Positions 52,928-62,127 of a stretch of 64,000 nt of DNA are shown here, one piece after another; position 1 is the first letter of the stretch, and each line of letters begins with the position of its first letter. The stretch lies in the NCBI RefSeq assembly GCF_001040945.1, contig NZ_CP011930.1, positions 5,203,021-5,267,020 on the forward strand, written 5' to 3'. The translations under genes were made by a program, and so were the position numbers. Under the pieces are notes generated by a model. The model saw nothing but the letters and a program-made list of their open reading frames with translations. It was not told where the DNA came from and made no database searches. The stretch is from Herbaspirillum seropedicae. Its GTDB lineage: Bacteria; Pseudomonadota; Gammaproteobacteria; Burkholderiales; Burkholderiaceae_D.

Positions 52928-54364
52928 ATGCCCTTGTCCGCTGCCGCTTCCTTGCCCGCCCGTCTGGATCGCCTGCCCTGGTCGCGCTGGCACTGGCGCG
53001 TGGTCATCGCCCTGGGCGTGGCCTGGGTGCTCGACGGGCTGGAAGTGACCCTGGTAGGGTCGATTGGCAGCGTGCTGGAACGGCCTGACACGCTGGGCCT
53101 GGATGCCGCCCAGGTGGGCTGGACCGGCTCGCTCTATATCGCAGGGGCAGTCGTGGGCGCGCTGGTGTTTGGCCGCCTGACCGACCGCCTGGGGCGCAAG
53201 AAACTCTTCATGATCACGCTAGCGCTCTACATGGCCGCCACGCTGGCCTCGGCATTCGCTACCGACTTCCTCTGGTTCGCGCTGTGTCGCCTGGCCACTG
53301 GGCTGGGCATAGGCGGCGAGTATGCGGCCATCAATTCGGCCATTGATGAGCTGGTGCCGGCGCGCGTGCGTGGCCGCGTGAACCTGGTGATCAACGCCAG
53401 CTTCTGGATCGGCGCGGCGCTGGGGGCGGGATTGTCATTGGTGATCCTGGATGAACGGGTGCTGGGGCCGGTGATGGGCTGGCGCGTGTGCTTCCTGCTG
53501 GGTGCGGTGCTGGCCGTGGCCATCGTGCTGGTGCGCCGGCATGTGCCGGAGAGCCCGCGCTGGCTGGCCATGCATGGACATCATGCGCGCGCCGAGGCGG
53601 TGGTGCGGGAGATCGAGGCGCAGGTCATGGCCGAGCATGGGACATTGCCGGCGCTGCCGACAGCAGCGCCGGGCGAGTCGTCCCGCTCACCCGGCCAGGC
53701 TGTCGGCCTGCTCTCCTGGCGCGAGATTGCCCAGGTGCTACTGCATCACTATCGCGCGCGCAGCCTGATGGTGGCGCTGATGATGGTGGCCCAGGCCTTC
53801 GTCTACAACGCCATCTTCTTTACCTATTCGCTGGTGCTCACGCGCTTCTTCCAGGTGCCCGATACGCGGGTGGCGCTCTATCTCTTTCCCTTCGCGCTGG
53901 GCAATGTACTGGGCCCGCTGCTGCTGGGCCATCTGTTCGACAGCATCGGCCGCCGCCGCATGATCGCAGCCACCTACCTGCTGGCCGGCGTGGGGCTAGC
54001 CGCCACGGCCGCGGCCTTCAACGCTGGCTGGCTCGATGCGCTGGGCCTGGCGCTGTGCTGGAGCGCGGTGTTCTTCGTCGCCTCGGCAGCGGCCAGCTCG
54101 GCCTATCTCACCGCCAGCGAAGTCTTTCCATTGCAGATGCGCGCCATGGCCATCGCCATCTTCTACGCCATCGGCACCGGCGTAGGCGGCTTCATCGCAC
54201 CGGCCCTGCTGGGCTGGTTGATTGCCAGCGGCGACCGCCAGGCGGTGGCGGCGGGCTATGCCGTGGGAGCGGTGCTGGCCTTGCTGGCCGGACTGTGTGC
54301 GCTGCGCTGGGCGGTGGATGCGGAGAGGCGCACGCTGGAAGAGGTGGCTGAACTGAAGCGCTGA
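52928..54364 (+). CDS. MFS transporter (sugar porter / aromatic acid type)
   Basis: Inner-membrane major facilitator of 478 residues with about 12 helices. It has the loop 2-3 signature GRLTDRLGRKKLF, GLGIGGEYAAINSAIDELVP in helix 4-5, the PESPRWL block after helix 6 and GHLFDSIGRRRMIAAT in the second half. This is the pattern of the sugar-porter and aromatic acid:H+ symporter groups. Its place next to an aromatic-oxidation locus makes an aromatic substrate plausible, but it is separated from that operon by the activator and a small gene and is not evidently coregulated. The start at 52928 is the likely one. Confidence 0.88.
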   Translation: MPLSAAASLPARLDRLPWSRWHWRVVIALGVAWVLDGLEVTLVGSIGSVLERPDTLGLDAAQVGWTGSLYIAGAVVGALVFGRLTDRLGRKKLFMITLALYMAATLASAFATDFLWFALCRLATGLGIGGEYAAINSAIDELVPARVRGRVNLVINASFWIGAALGAGLSLVILDERVLGPVMGWRVCFLLGAVLAVAIVLVRRHVPESPRWLAMHGHHARAEAVVREIEAQVMAEHGTLPALPTAAPGESSRSPGQAVGLLSWREIAQVLLHHYRARSLMVALMMVAQAFVYNAIFFTYSLVLTRFFQVPDTRVALYLFPFALGNVLGPLLLGHLFDSIGRRRMIAATYLLAGVGLAATAAAFNAGWLDALGLALCWSAVFFVASAAASSAYLTASEVFPLQMRAMAIAIFYAIGTGVGGFIAPALLGWLIASGDRQAVAAGYAVGAVLALLAGLCALRWAVDAERRTLEEVAELKR

Positions 54365-54382
54365 GGCCGACGCCGCAGAGCC

Positions 54383-56842
54383 TCAGGCCAGGATCTTCTC
54401 GGCAATGCCTGCGCCCAGCGGGGCCAGCAACGCCTGTAATTCTTCTTCGCCAAACTTGACGGTGGTGGCATCGTCGCGCCCCAGCATGCCTTCGGCCAGG
54501 GCCGACTTGCGGGCCTGCAGTTCCAGCAGACGTTCTTCGATGCTGCCTTCGATGACCAGCTTGTAGACGAATACCTGGCGCTGCTGGCCCAGCCGATGGG
54601 CGCGGGCGATGGCCTGCTCTTCCACGGCCGGGTTCCACCAGGGATCGACCAGCACCACGGTATCGGCGGCAGTGAGGTTCAGGCCGACGCCGCCGGCCTT
54701 CAGGCTCACCAGCATCAGCGGCGTCTGCTCCTGCTGAAAGCCGGCGATCACATCGGCGCGGGCGGCGGGCTCGGTCTCGCCGGTGAGCATCAGGTAGGGC
54801 AACTGCAATGGCTCCAGCTGCGCGGCGATCAACTTGAGCATGCCGGTGAATTGCGAGAACACCAGGATGCGCCGCCCTTCGGCCACCAGCGCGGGCAGGG
54901 TGTCGCACAGCCAGTCGATCTTGGCGCGCTCCAACCCCTTGGGCATGCGGCCCTGCTTCAACAGGTAGGGATCGCAGCAGACCTGGCGCAGCTTGAGCAA
55001 GGCATCCATCACGGTGACCTGGGAGCCGCCCAGGCCGCGCCGTTCCAGCGCGCGCCGCACCTGCTTGTCGGCGGCCATGCGCACACTCTCGTAGAGTTCG
55101 CGCTGGCGGCCCTGCAGGGGCAGGCGTTCGATGATCTCGCTGCGCGGCGGCAACTCCTGCAAGACATCCTGCTTTCTCCGGCGCAGGATGAAGGGCCGCA
55201 CCCGCTGCGCCAGCAGGCGCGCACGCACGGTCTGGCCCTGCTCTTCGATGGGCTTGCGCCACAGGCGCGCAAAGCTGCGCGCATCGCCCAGAAAACCGGG
55301 CATGAGGAAATGGAACTGGCTCCACAGCTCGCCCAGGTGATTTTCCAGCGGCGTGCCGGTCATGCACAGCCGATGGCGCGCCTGCAAGCGGCGGGCGGCG
55401 GCGGCGCTGCGCGAGGCGGCGTTCTTGACGGTCTGGGCTTCGTCCAGCACCAGCATGTGCCAGCGCTGCGGCAGCAACTGGTCGAGGTCGCGCCAGAGCA
55501 GCGGATAGCTGGTCAGCACCAGATCGACCTGGCCGCTGGCGAGGGCGCTGAAGTGCTGGGCGCGCTCCTGGCCATGCAGCAGCAGCACGCGCAGATCAGG
55601 GGTGATGCGGCGCGCCTCCTGCTGCCAGTTGAACAGCAGCGAAGTCGGCGCAACCACCAGCACCGGCAGGTCCAGACGGCCGGCCTGTTTTTCGATGAGC
55701 ACATGGGCCAGCACCTGGGCGGTCTTGCCCAGGCCCATGTCGTCGGCCAGGATGCCGGCCAGTCCATGGGTGCGCAGGTATTGCATCCAGGCCACGCCAT
55801 AGCGCTGATAGTCACGCAATGTCAGTCCCAGGCCATCGGGCTGGGGCACTGGCGCGACGCTGCCGGCAGCGCGCAGGCGGCGCGCCAGCGCCAGCAGGCC
55901 GTCCGCGCCGCTGATGTGCCAGGGTGTGGCGCCCTCCAGCCCTTGCAGGGCGGCCTGCAGGCCGTCGATGCGATGCGCGTCCCAGGGCGTCAGGCGCAAT
56001 GGGCCGTCCTTGCGGCCCAGGTCCACCAGCAGGTCCAGCAAGGCCAATACCACCGCCTTGAGCGGTCCGGCCATGGCGTCGATGCGGCGGCCACCGGGAG
56101 CGCGCAGGGAGATCACCGCATGCGGGTCCATGCGCTCGACCTGCTGTGCATCGCCCCAGCGCGGATCGCGCCGCAAGAGATCGGCCACCATGGGCGCCAC
56201 ATCCATGGACTGGCCCTCGACCTCGATGCCGATGGCAAGCAGCCAGCGTCCGCTCGGGTCGAGGCCATCGAAGACTTCGCTGGAAAAAGCGCGTGGCGTG
56301 AGGGGCGCGGCCACCTCGCGGTTGATCACTTCGCCGGTCTGGCTGCTGACGATGAAACGCCAGGCCGTCACCGGTACGCTCTCATGGGCAAAGCCCGGAC
56401 GGGCGCGCAGGATCCAGCCCTGCGCCTGCAGGCGCGGAGCCTGATCGGCCCAGAAGTCGCCGAAGAATTCTTCCTGCACCAGCGTCCACAAGGGACCGGC
56501 GTCATGCAGGGGATTGTGGGCGCGCCATTGCAGGGCGTCCTCGCGCAGCGGCAGCAGGCCCAGCTCGCGGATGTCTTCCAGCGCGGCGGCTTCGGCCTGG
56601 TGGTCGCGCTGGATGTGGGCGGGGGTGTAGTCGGGTTGGTCGCCGTTGGGACTGGTGGGCGCGGGCGTGCTCCAGCCCTGTGCGCCCTGGCCATAGACCC
56701 AGTCGATCTGCGCCACCGTGACCATGCCGCCGCGCGGACCGAACAGGCCATGCGCGCGCATGCCCAGCAGGCCGTCGCCACGGGTGAGGGTCTGCAGCGT
56801 CAGGCGGGGATGGAAAGCGGAAACGGTGGGGGAGCTGGCCAT
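54383..56842 (-). CDS. SNF2/RapA-family DEAD/DEAH-box helicase
   Basis: Double-stranded-nucleic-acid translocase of about 819 residues. A long N-terminal region of about 350 residues without a recognised domain precedes the motor. Motor motifs are DDMGLGKTAQVLAHVL (I), VVAPTSLLFNWQQEA (Ia), LDEAQTVKN (II, DEAQ), MTGTPLENHLGELWSQF (III), GGVGLNLTAADTVVLVDPWW (V) and AIARAHRLGQQRQVFVYKLV (VI). Bacterial proteins of this group are SNF2-like and probably remodel protein-DNA complexes; some are linked to defence, but nothing around this gene suggests that. Start at 56842 or 56872 cannot be separated. The following small membrane gene lies upstream on the same strand. Confidence 0.9.
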   Translation of the reverse strand: MASSPTVSAFHPRLTLQTLTRGDGLLGMRAHGLFGPRGGMVTVAQIDWVYGQGAQGWSTPAPTSPNGDQPDYTPAHIQRDHQAEAAALEDIRELGLLPLREDALQWRAHNPLHDAGPLWTLVQEEFFGDFWADQAPRLQAQGWILRARPGFAHESVPVTAWRFIVSSQTGEVINREVAAPLTPRAFSSEVFDGLDPSGRWLLAIGIEVEGQSMDVAPMVADLLRRDPRWGDAQQVERMDPHAVISLRAPGGRRIDAMAGPLKAVVLALLDLLVDLGRKDGPLRLTPWDAHRIDGLQAALQGLEGATPWHISGADGLLALARRLRAAGSVAPVPQPDGLGLTLRDYQRYGVAWMQYLRTHGLAGILADDMGLGKTAQVLAHVLIEKQAGRLDLPVLVVAPTSLLFNWQQEARRITPDLRVLLLHGQERAQHFSALASGQVDLVLTSYPLLWRDLDQLLPQRWHMLVLDEAQTVKNAASRSAAAARRLQARHRLCMTGTPLENHLGELWSQFHFLMPGFLGDARSFARLWRKPIEEQGQTVRARLLAQRVRPFILRRRKQDVLQELPPRSEIIERLPLQGRQRELYESVRMAADKQVRRALERRGLGGSQVTVMDALLKLRQVCCDPYLLKQGRMPKGLERAKIDWLCDTLPALVAEGRRILVFSQFTGMLKLIAAQLEPLQLPYLMLTGETEPAARADVIAGFQQEQTPLMLVSLKAGGVGLNLTAADTVVLVDPWWNPAVEEQAIARAHRLGQQRQVFVYKLVIEGSIEERLLELQARKSALAEGMLGRDDATTVKFGEEELQALLAPLGAGIAEKILA

Positions 56843-56905
56843 GCGTGCGGGAGATATCAGCGAAGCGGCCATTGTAGGGCGCTTCGCGGCCGGCGTGCAG
56901 CGGGC

Positions 56906-57085
56906 TTACTTGGCCGGCGGGGTGATGCAGAAGTCCAGCATGCCGAAGGGCGTGCGGCCCTCGCCGGTGGCCCAGACCCACACGGCCCAGCACAGCAGGC
57001 CGCACACCAGCAACAGGGCCAGCACGATGTGCAGTCCGGAAGCCTTGCGCAGGAAGCTTTCGATGCGGTCGAACAGGGCGGTCAT
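56906..57085 (-). CDS. small membrane protein, 59 residues
   Basis: Reads MTALFDRIESFLRKASGLHI, then a hydrophobic helix with VLALLLVCGLLCWAVWVWAT, and a tail ending DFCITPPAK. It is one transmembrane helix with a small periplasmic tail, codons are GC-rich as in its neighbours, and it lies 63 bases upstream of the SNF2 helicase gene on the same strand. Family unknown. Confidence 0.55.
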   Translation of the reverse strand: MTALFDRIESFLRKASGLHIVLALLLVCGLLCWAVWVWATGEGRTPFGMLDFCITPPAK

Positions 57086-57320
57086 GGTGAAAAGACAGGG
57101 ACGTGAACGGGACTGCCTATTCTATCCAAACGCGCGGTGCGGCGGGATGGGACAAATTGCCGCAGTGTCTGGATGGCAAGAGGGACGGGCACGATGGATG
57201 GGCAAGCTGCGCGGGCCTGCTGCAAAAGCCGCATGAGCTTGTGCGGAAAGCTTCCTTCCCCTGTCGCGCTGCGGCGACTACGCTGATGCACTTTGAACAA
57301 GCCATCAGGGGGCAAGCACC

Positions 57321-58292
57321 ATGGACGCACATCAACCCAGGCACAAACGCCGCCTGCTGCTGCAGGGCCTGGCCGCGGGCGCGCTGGCCAGCGGTACACC
57401 ACTGGTACGCGCTGCAGCGGACAAGGTCTTGCGTATCGGTTACCAGAAATTCAACACCCTCAACATCCTCAAGGGCAGCGGCAAGCTGGAGCAGGCTCTG
57501 CAGCCGCAAGGCTGGTCGGTGAAGTGGTTCGAGTTCGCCGCCGGTCCGCAGCTCACCGAAGCACTCAACGCCAATGCCATCGACCTGGGCCATGCCGCCG
57601 ATACGCCCTCGGTATTTGCCAATGCCTCGGGCGTGAACGCGGTCTACCTGGGTGCGGAACAGCCCTATCCCAAAGGCATCGGCATCTTCGTGGCGCAGGA
57701 GTCACCGATCCGCTCGGTGGCCGACCTCAAGGGCAAGAAAGTGGCCACCGGACGCGGCTGGAATGTGCAGTTCCTGCTGTTGAAGGCGCTGGAAGAAGTC
57801 GGCCTGAGCTATCGCGACATCGAACCGGTCTATGTCACCAATGCCGCCGACGTGCGCGCCGCCTTTCAGTCCGGCAATGTCGATGCGGCCACGCTGTGGG
57901 ACCCTTTCCTGGCCGGGCAGGAACTGGCCACGCGCCCGCGCATCCTGCGCGACGGCACTGGCCTGTCCAACAACCGCACCTTCCATCTGGCGGTGCCCTC
58001 CTTCGTGGACAGGCACAAGGACATCGTGCGCACCGTCTTTGCCGAACTGAAGAAGACCAACCAGTGGACCCAGAGCCATCCGCAGGAAACGGCCGAGCTG
58101 CTGGCCCCGCAACTGGGTGTCGATCCCAAGGTGCTGCGGCTGGCCACCGAACGGCGCAACTACACCACCGTGGCGGTGGACGCCGGCATCGTCGCGGAAC
58201 AACAGCAGATCGCCGACGCCTTCCTCAAGCTGGGCCTGATCAAGAATCCAGTGCGGGTGCAGGACAAGGTCTATCCGGAGGTGCTGGTCTGA
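57321..58292 (+). CDS. ssuA: aliphatic sulfonate-type ABC transporter substrate-binding protein
   Basis: Periplasmic binding protein of 323 residues. A signal peptide (RRLLLQGLAAGALASGTPLV, cleavage near RAA-ADK) precedes the SsuA/NMT1-like fold: LRIGYQKFNTLNILKGSGKL, the ligand-loop AAGPQLTEALNANAIDLGHA and ATGRGWNVQFLLLKAL. The following gene, an FMN-dependent monooxygenase, begins 13 bases later. No permease or ATPase genes follow, so either transport parts lie elsewhere or it shares another transporter. The start has an aggggg-type ribosome-binding site. Confidence 0.9.
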   Translation: MDAHQPRHKRRLLLQGLAAGALASGTPLVRAAADKVLRIGYQKFNTLNILKGSGKLEQALQPQGWSVKWFEFAAGPQLTEALNANAIDLGHAADTPSVFANASGVNAVYLGAEQPYPKGIGIFVAQESPIRSVADLKGKKVATGRGWNVQFLLLKALEEVGLSYRDIEPVYVTNAADVRAAFQSGNVDAATLWDPFLAGQELATRPRILRDGTGLSNNRTFHLAVPSFVDRHKDIVRTVFAELKKTNQWTQSHPQETAELLAPQLGVDPKVLRLATERRNYTTVAVDAGIVAEQQQIADAFLKLGLIKNPVRVQDKVYPEVLV

Positions 58293-58305
58293 GACCGGCA
58301 GAGCC

Positions 58306-59607
58306 ATGCACCTGGCCGCCTTTCTCATCGCCGGCAATGCCGCCCACAGCCAGGCGCTGTGGCGGCATCCGCAGAGCCGCCGCGGCGGCTTCCTGGAATT
58401 GGATTACTACCTGCACATTGCGCGTACGCTCGAGCGCGGCAAGTTCGACCTGCTCTTCTTTGCCGACCGGCTGGCCGTCTCCACCCGCTATGGCGACAGC
58501 CACCTGCATGGCCTCTACATAGGCGACCAGGACGCTACCCGGCTGGACCCGCTGCCCATCCTGGGTGCGCTGGCGGCGGCCACCTCGCATATCGGACTGG
58601 GTGCAACGCGCTCCACCACCTATTCGCAACCGTATAGCCTGGCGCGTGAATTCGCGACCCTGGACCACCTCAGCGGTGGCCGCGCCGCCTGGAATGTGGT
58701 GACCTCGGTCAACCAGGGCGAGGCCGACAACTTCGGTCTCAAGGAGACCCTGCCGCATGACGTGCGCTATGACCGCGCCGATGAATTCCTGGAAGTCACG
58801 CACAAGCTCTGGCACAGCTGGCAGCCCGATGCGCTGCGCCTGCAACAGGACCGCTATGCCGATGCCGACAAGGTGGCGGCCATCGATCATCAGGGCGCGC
58901 ATTTCAGCGTGCGCGGTCCGCTGAACATCCCGGCCTCGCCGCAAGGCCATCCGGTGATCATCCAGGCCGGCTCTTCTGATCGTGGCCAGGACTTCGCGGC
59001 GCGCTGGGCCGAGGTGGTCTTCAACATCCAGCCCGATCTGCCGCGACTGCAAGCCTTCTATCGGGATCTCAAGAACCGGGCGCAGCAGTTTGGCCGTCGT
59101 CCGCAGGACATCCGCATCCTGTCGGCGGTGATGCCCTTCGTCGGCCAGTCGCGCCAGCACGCGCGGGAATTGCAGGAACAGGCCAATGCCCTGGCCGATC
59201 CGCTGGTGGGACTGTCCACCCTGTCCAGCCACATGAATGTGGATTTCTCGGGCTTTGCGCTGGATGCGCCGTTGGGCGACGTGCAGGTCAGCGGCATCCA
59301 GGGCCTCTTCAAGCTGCTGCGCGCCATCTCGGCCGAGCGCCAGCTGACCCTGGCCGATGCCGGGCGGCTCTATGCGCAGGGTGTACTGACGCCGCAGATC
59401 GCCGGGACCGCCGCCGATGTGGCCGACTGGCTGCAATCCATCATCGTCGCCAATGGCGCCGATGGTTTCGTGATCTCTCCCTCGCATCTGCCCTATGGCT
59501 TCGACGATTTCGTCGACCAGGTGATCCCCGAGCTGCAACGGCGCGGCGCATTCCGCCAGGATTACGCGGGACGGCAATTGCGCCAGCATCTGGCCGCGTC
59601 ACCGTAA
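58306..59607 (+). CDS. FMN-dependent LLM-class monooxygenase (NtaA/SnaA/DszA family)
   Basis: Flavin-dependent luciferase-like monooxygenase of 433 residues using reduced FMN. Family marks are the N-terminal HSQALWRHPQSRRGGFLELD, RTLERGKFDLLFFADRLAVS, the HLSGGRAAWNVVTSVNQGEA block and VRYDRADEFLEVTHKLWHSW. The region GAHFSVRGPLNIPASPQGHP is typical of the nitrilotriacetate/dibenzothiophene-sulfone branch. Coupled to the sulfonate-type binding protein 13 bases upstream, it probably releases sulfur (or nitrogen) from an imported organic compound. No flavin reductase gene is in the window. Confidence 0.92.
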   Translation: MHLAAFLIAGNAAHSQALWRHPQSRRGGFLELDYYLHIARTLERGKFDLLFFADRLAVSTRYGDSHLHGLYIGDQDATRLDPLPILGALAAATSHIGLGATRSTTYSQPYSLAREFATLDHLSGGRAAWNVVTSVNQGEADNFGLKETLPHDVRYDRADEFLEVTHKLWHSWQPDALRLQQDRYADADKVAAIDHQGAHFSVRGPLNIPASPQGHPVIIQAGSSDRGQDFAARWAEVVFNIQPDLPRLQAFYRDLKNRAQQFGRRPQDIRILSAVMPFVGQSRQHARELQEQANALADPLVGLSTLSSHMNVDFSGFALDAPLGDVQVSGIQGLFKLLRAISAERQLTLADAGRLYAQGVLTPQIAGTAADVADWLQSIIVANGADGFVISPSHLPYGFDDFVDQVIPELQRRGAFRQDYAGRQLRQHLAASP

Positions 59608-59669
59608 GAGCATCCGGCCGGCTTATCAGTTACCCTTATCGGCTTGATCCTCCACTGCCAGGTCTTGCC

Positions 59670-60200
59670 ATGCCTACCGCCCTGCTCATCATCGATATCC
59701 AGCACGCCCTGTGCCACGGCCCTGACGCGGTCGAGAACAGCGCCGCCGTCATCGACCGCGTCAATCAGTTGGCCGACCAGGCCCGCGCAGCCGGCGCGCC
59801 GGTGATCTTCGTGCAGCATGAGGATGAGGACGCCTTGCAGCGCGGCAGCGAGGGCTGGCAATTGATGCCGGGGTTGCACCAGCAGCCGGAAGATCTGCAC
59901 CTGCCCAAGCGCGGCTCGGACGCCTTCCATCACACCGAGCTGCAGGCCATGCTGAAGATGCGCCATATCTCGGCGCTGGTGATCTGCGGCATGCAGACCG
60001 AGTATTGCGTGGAGTCCACCGTGCGGCGCGCGCTGGCGCTGGGTTATCCGGTCATGCTGGCCGCCGATGCCCATACCACCGCGCCCAATGGCGTGCTGAC
60101 GGTGGCCCAGGTGATTGCGCACCATCACGCCACGCTGGCCGGACTGGGTTCGTACGGCGTGCGCGCCAGCATCAGGCCGGTGGCCGACATCCGTTTCTGA
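59670..60200 (+). CDS. isochorismatase-family cysteine hydrolase
   Basis: Amidase/hydrolase of 176 residues in the isochorismatase fold. The catalytic triad is visible: Asp in LLIIDIQHALCHG, Lys in HLPKRGSDAFHH and Cys in VICGMQTEYCVESTVRRAL. The family covers nicotinamidases, ureidoacrylate and related amide hydrolases; this one lacks enough character to name a substrate. It stands 62 bases after the monooxygenase gene and may be cotranscribed with it. It is convergent with the amino-acid dehydrogenase gene. Confidence 0.88.
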   Translation: MPTALLIIDIQHALCHGPDAVENSAAVIDRVNQLADQARAAGAPVIFVQHEDEDALQRGSEGWQLMPGLHQQPEDLHLPKRGSDAFHHTELQAMLKMRHISALVICGMQTEYCVESTVRRALALGYPVMLAADAHTTAPNGVLTVAQVIAHHHATLAGLGSYGVRASIRPVADIRF

Positions 60201-60206
60201 AGTCGA

Positions 60207-61493
60207 TCAGAAGCGCTGCGGGCTGAAGGGCGCGAGGTCGATCTCGGGCGTCTGTCCAGCCAGCAGCTGGGCCACGATGCGCCCGGTGCGCGCCGAACAG
60301 CCCAGGCCGATGTGACCATGGCCATAGGCGTGCACGATGTCGCTGCTGGCGCGGGCATAGCCGATGCAGGGCATGCCGTCGGGCGTGCTGGGACGGCGGC
60401 CCAGCCAGTAACGGACATCCGCGGCGGGCAAGTCACGCGGCAGGCCGGGGAAGAGTTTCAGGGCGATGTCGCGCATGATCTCGCCGCGCCGCCAGTCCGG
60501 CGCAGCTTCGAAGGAGGCGAACTCGACCTGGCCGGCGATGCGCAGGCCCGTTTCCATCTGCGTGGCGATGACCTTGAACTCGGACAGCATCATCGGTGTG
60601 CGTGCGCGGGCGGCCTGTTCGTGGCCACGGATGAGGGCGTGGTAGCCGCGTTCGCTTTCCAGCTGGACGCGATCACCCGCCTGCGCGGCCAGCGCCTTGG
60701 AGCGTGCGCCGGCGCAGATGACGGCGGCGTCGCAGGCGACCTCGCCGGTCTCGGTCAGCACCGCCTTGAGTCTTCCCTCTTCGATGCGAAAACCGGTGGC
60801 GCGCGCATCGATGCGATGCGCGCCACGCGCCAGTGCATAGGCTTGCAGCGCCTGCAGGTAGGCCGCGGGATTCTTGCAGTGACCGGCCTCGTCGACCTGC
60901 ACGGCAAAGCCGAAGGCCGGGTCGAGGTCGGGCTCGCGTCGGCGCAGGGCCTCTGCCTCCAGTTCGCTCCACTGTATGCCCAGCTCGCGCCGCACGCTCC
61001 AGCCGAAGGCGTCGCCCTCGAACTGCTGGCGCGAACGATAGACGTGCAGCACGCCCGAGGTGTCGATGAGATGGGCCACGCCGGCGCGGCGGGCAATGTC
61101 CAGGTGCAGCGTGCGTGCATCCACCACCAGGGTGCGCAGGGCGCGGGCGGTGGCGCGGATGCGTTCTCGGCGGGCGCTGGCCAGGTTGCGCAGCAGCCAG
61201 GGCGTCAGGCGCGGCAGATAGCGCCAGCGGATGGAGAGCGGGCCGATGGGGTCCATCAGGTAGCCGGGGACCTTCTTCCACATGCCCGGCTCCACCGGCG
61301 GGATCACCGAGTGCGACGACAGCCAGCCGGCATTGCCATAGCTGGCGGCCTCTTCGCTGCCCACCGGATTGAAGTCGAGCAGGCTGACCTCCAGCCCCTG
61401 GTCCAGCGCGTGGATGGCGCTCATCAGGCCGACCGCACCGGCGCCGATGACGACGGCGTGGCGCGGGAAAGAGATGTCGGGGAGGGTGGACAT
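60207..61493 (-). CDS. dadA: D-amino-acid dehydrogenase (FAD)
   Basis: Flavoprotein of 428 residues of the DAO/DadA family that oxidises D-amino acids to keto acids, normally membrane-associated and feeding quinone. The FAD-binding start is HAVVIGAGAVGLMSAIHALD. Other marks are GNAGWLSSHSVIPPVEPGMW, AAVICAGARSKALA, and the C-terminal YWLGRRPSTPDGMPCIGYA and HIGLGCSARTGRIVAQLLAG. It belongs to the DadA-like group; the substrate range is uncertain. ATG 61493 is chosen from the family start; the upstream extension is not conserved in character. Confidence 0.88.
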   Translation of the reverse strand: MSTLPDISFPRHAVVIGAGAVGLMSAIHALDQGLEVSLLDFNPVGSEEAASYGNAGWLSSHSVIPPVEPGMWKKVPGYLMDPIGPLSIRWRYLPRLTPWLLRNLASARRERIRATARALRTLVVDARTLHLDIARRAGVAHLIDTSGVLHVYRSRQQFEGDAFGWSVRRELGIQWSELEAEALRRREPDLDPAFGFAVQVDEAGHCKNPAAYLQALQAYALARGAHRIDARATGFRIEEGRLKAVLTETGEVACDAAVICAGARSKALAAQAGDRVQLESERGYHALIRGHEQAARARTPMMLSEFKVIATQMETGLRIAGQVEFASFEAAPDWRRGEIMRDIALKLFPGLPRDLPAADVRYWLGRRPSTPDGMPCIGYARASSDIVHAYGHGHIGLGCSARTGRIVAQLLAGQTPEIDLAPFSPQRF

Positions 61494-61615
61494 GGACGAG
61501 GCCTTGGCAGAAAGCAACATCATACGGGACTTTGCCGCAGGCGTCGGCGGCATTGACCGACATTGCCGTCGAGTCCTATGATCGGCGCTCATCGATATCC
61601 TCAGGAGACCCGACC

Positions 61616-62002
61616 ATGATCGACCATACCGGCGTGACCGTCAGCGATTTCGAAAAGAGCAAGGCCTTCTACCTGGCCGCGCTGGCCCCCATCGGCTATA
61701 CGCTGGTGATGGAGCTGCCGGCCTCGGTGACCGGCCATACCGACGTGGCCGGCTTCGGCGAACACGGCAAGCCGGATTTCTGGATCAGCCGTGGCACGCC
61801 CAACCAGCCGCCGGTACACGTGGCCTTCCGCGCCGAGACGCGTGCGCCGGTCGATGCCTTCTACGCGGCGGCACTGGCCGCCGGCGGCCGCGACAACGGC
61901 GGGCCGGGCATCCGCGCGCACTATCATCCGCACTACTACGGCGCCTTCGTGCTGGACCCGGATGGGCACAACATCGAGGTGGTCTGCCACTGTCCTGCCT
62001 GA
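61616..62002 (+). CDS. VOC/glyoxalase superfamily protein
   Basis: Small metalloenzyme-fold protein of 128 residues, two beta-alpha-beta-beta-beta repeats. It starts MIDHTGVTVSDFEKSKAFYL and has PPVHVAFRAETRAPVDAFYA and GAFVLDPDGHNIEVVCHCPA. Putative metal ligands are His4, His75 and the Glu in NIEVV, as in the GlxA/fosfomycin-resistance-like families. Function is not assignable beyond the fold. ATG 61616 has caggaga 12 bases upstream. An AHSA1/SRPBCC gene follows after 125 bases. Confidence 0.88.
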   Translation: MIDHTGVTVSDFEKSKAFYLAALAPIGYTLVMELPASVTGHTDVAGFGEHGKPDFWISRGTPNQPPVHVAFRAETRAPVDAFYAAALAAGGRDNGGPGIRAHYHPHYYGAFVLDPDGHNIEVVCHCPA

Positions 62003-62127
62003 GCCACCCGAGCCGCATGGCGCGCAGCGCTGCTGTCGCGCTTGACTTCGACGCGCCGGCAGCGGAGGCTGCGCCTGTTCCCGCACGTCGAATCCGCCCG
62101 TCCGGGCGCCCCTGAAGGAGAGCACCC

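Noticed and set aside
54361..54386. Inverted repeat ctgaggc/gcctcag between the convergent MFS and SNF2 genes as a terminator
   Set aside because: Arms are only 7 bp with a 12-base loop and no T-run, so it is too weak to call.
54383..56842. SNF2 helicase as part of an anti-phage defence island
   Set aside because: No methylase, nuclease, phospholipase or other defence gene is adjacent; the neighbours are ordinary metabolic and transport genes.
54596..57106. Plus-strand open frame of over 800 codons opposite the SNF2 helicase
   Set aside because: All helicase motifs are on the minus strand; the plus-strand product has no domain and shadow composition.
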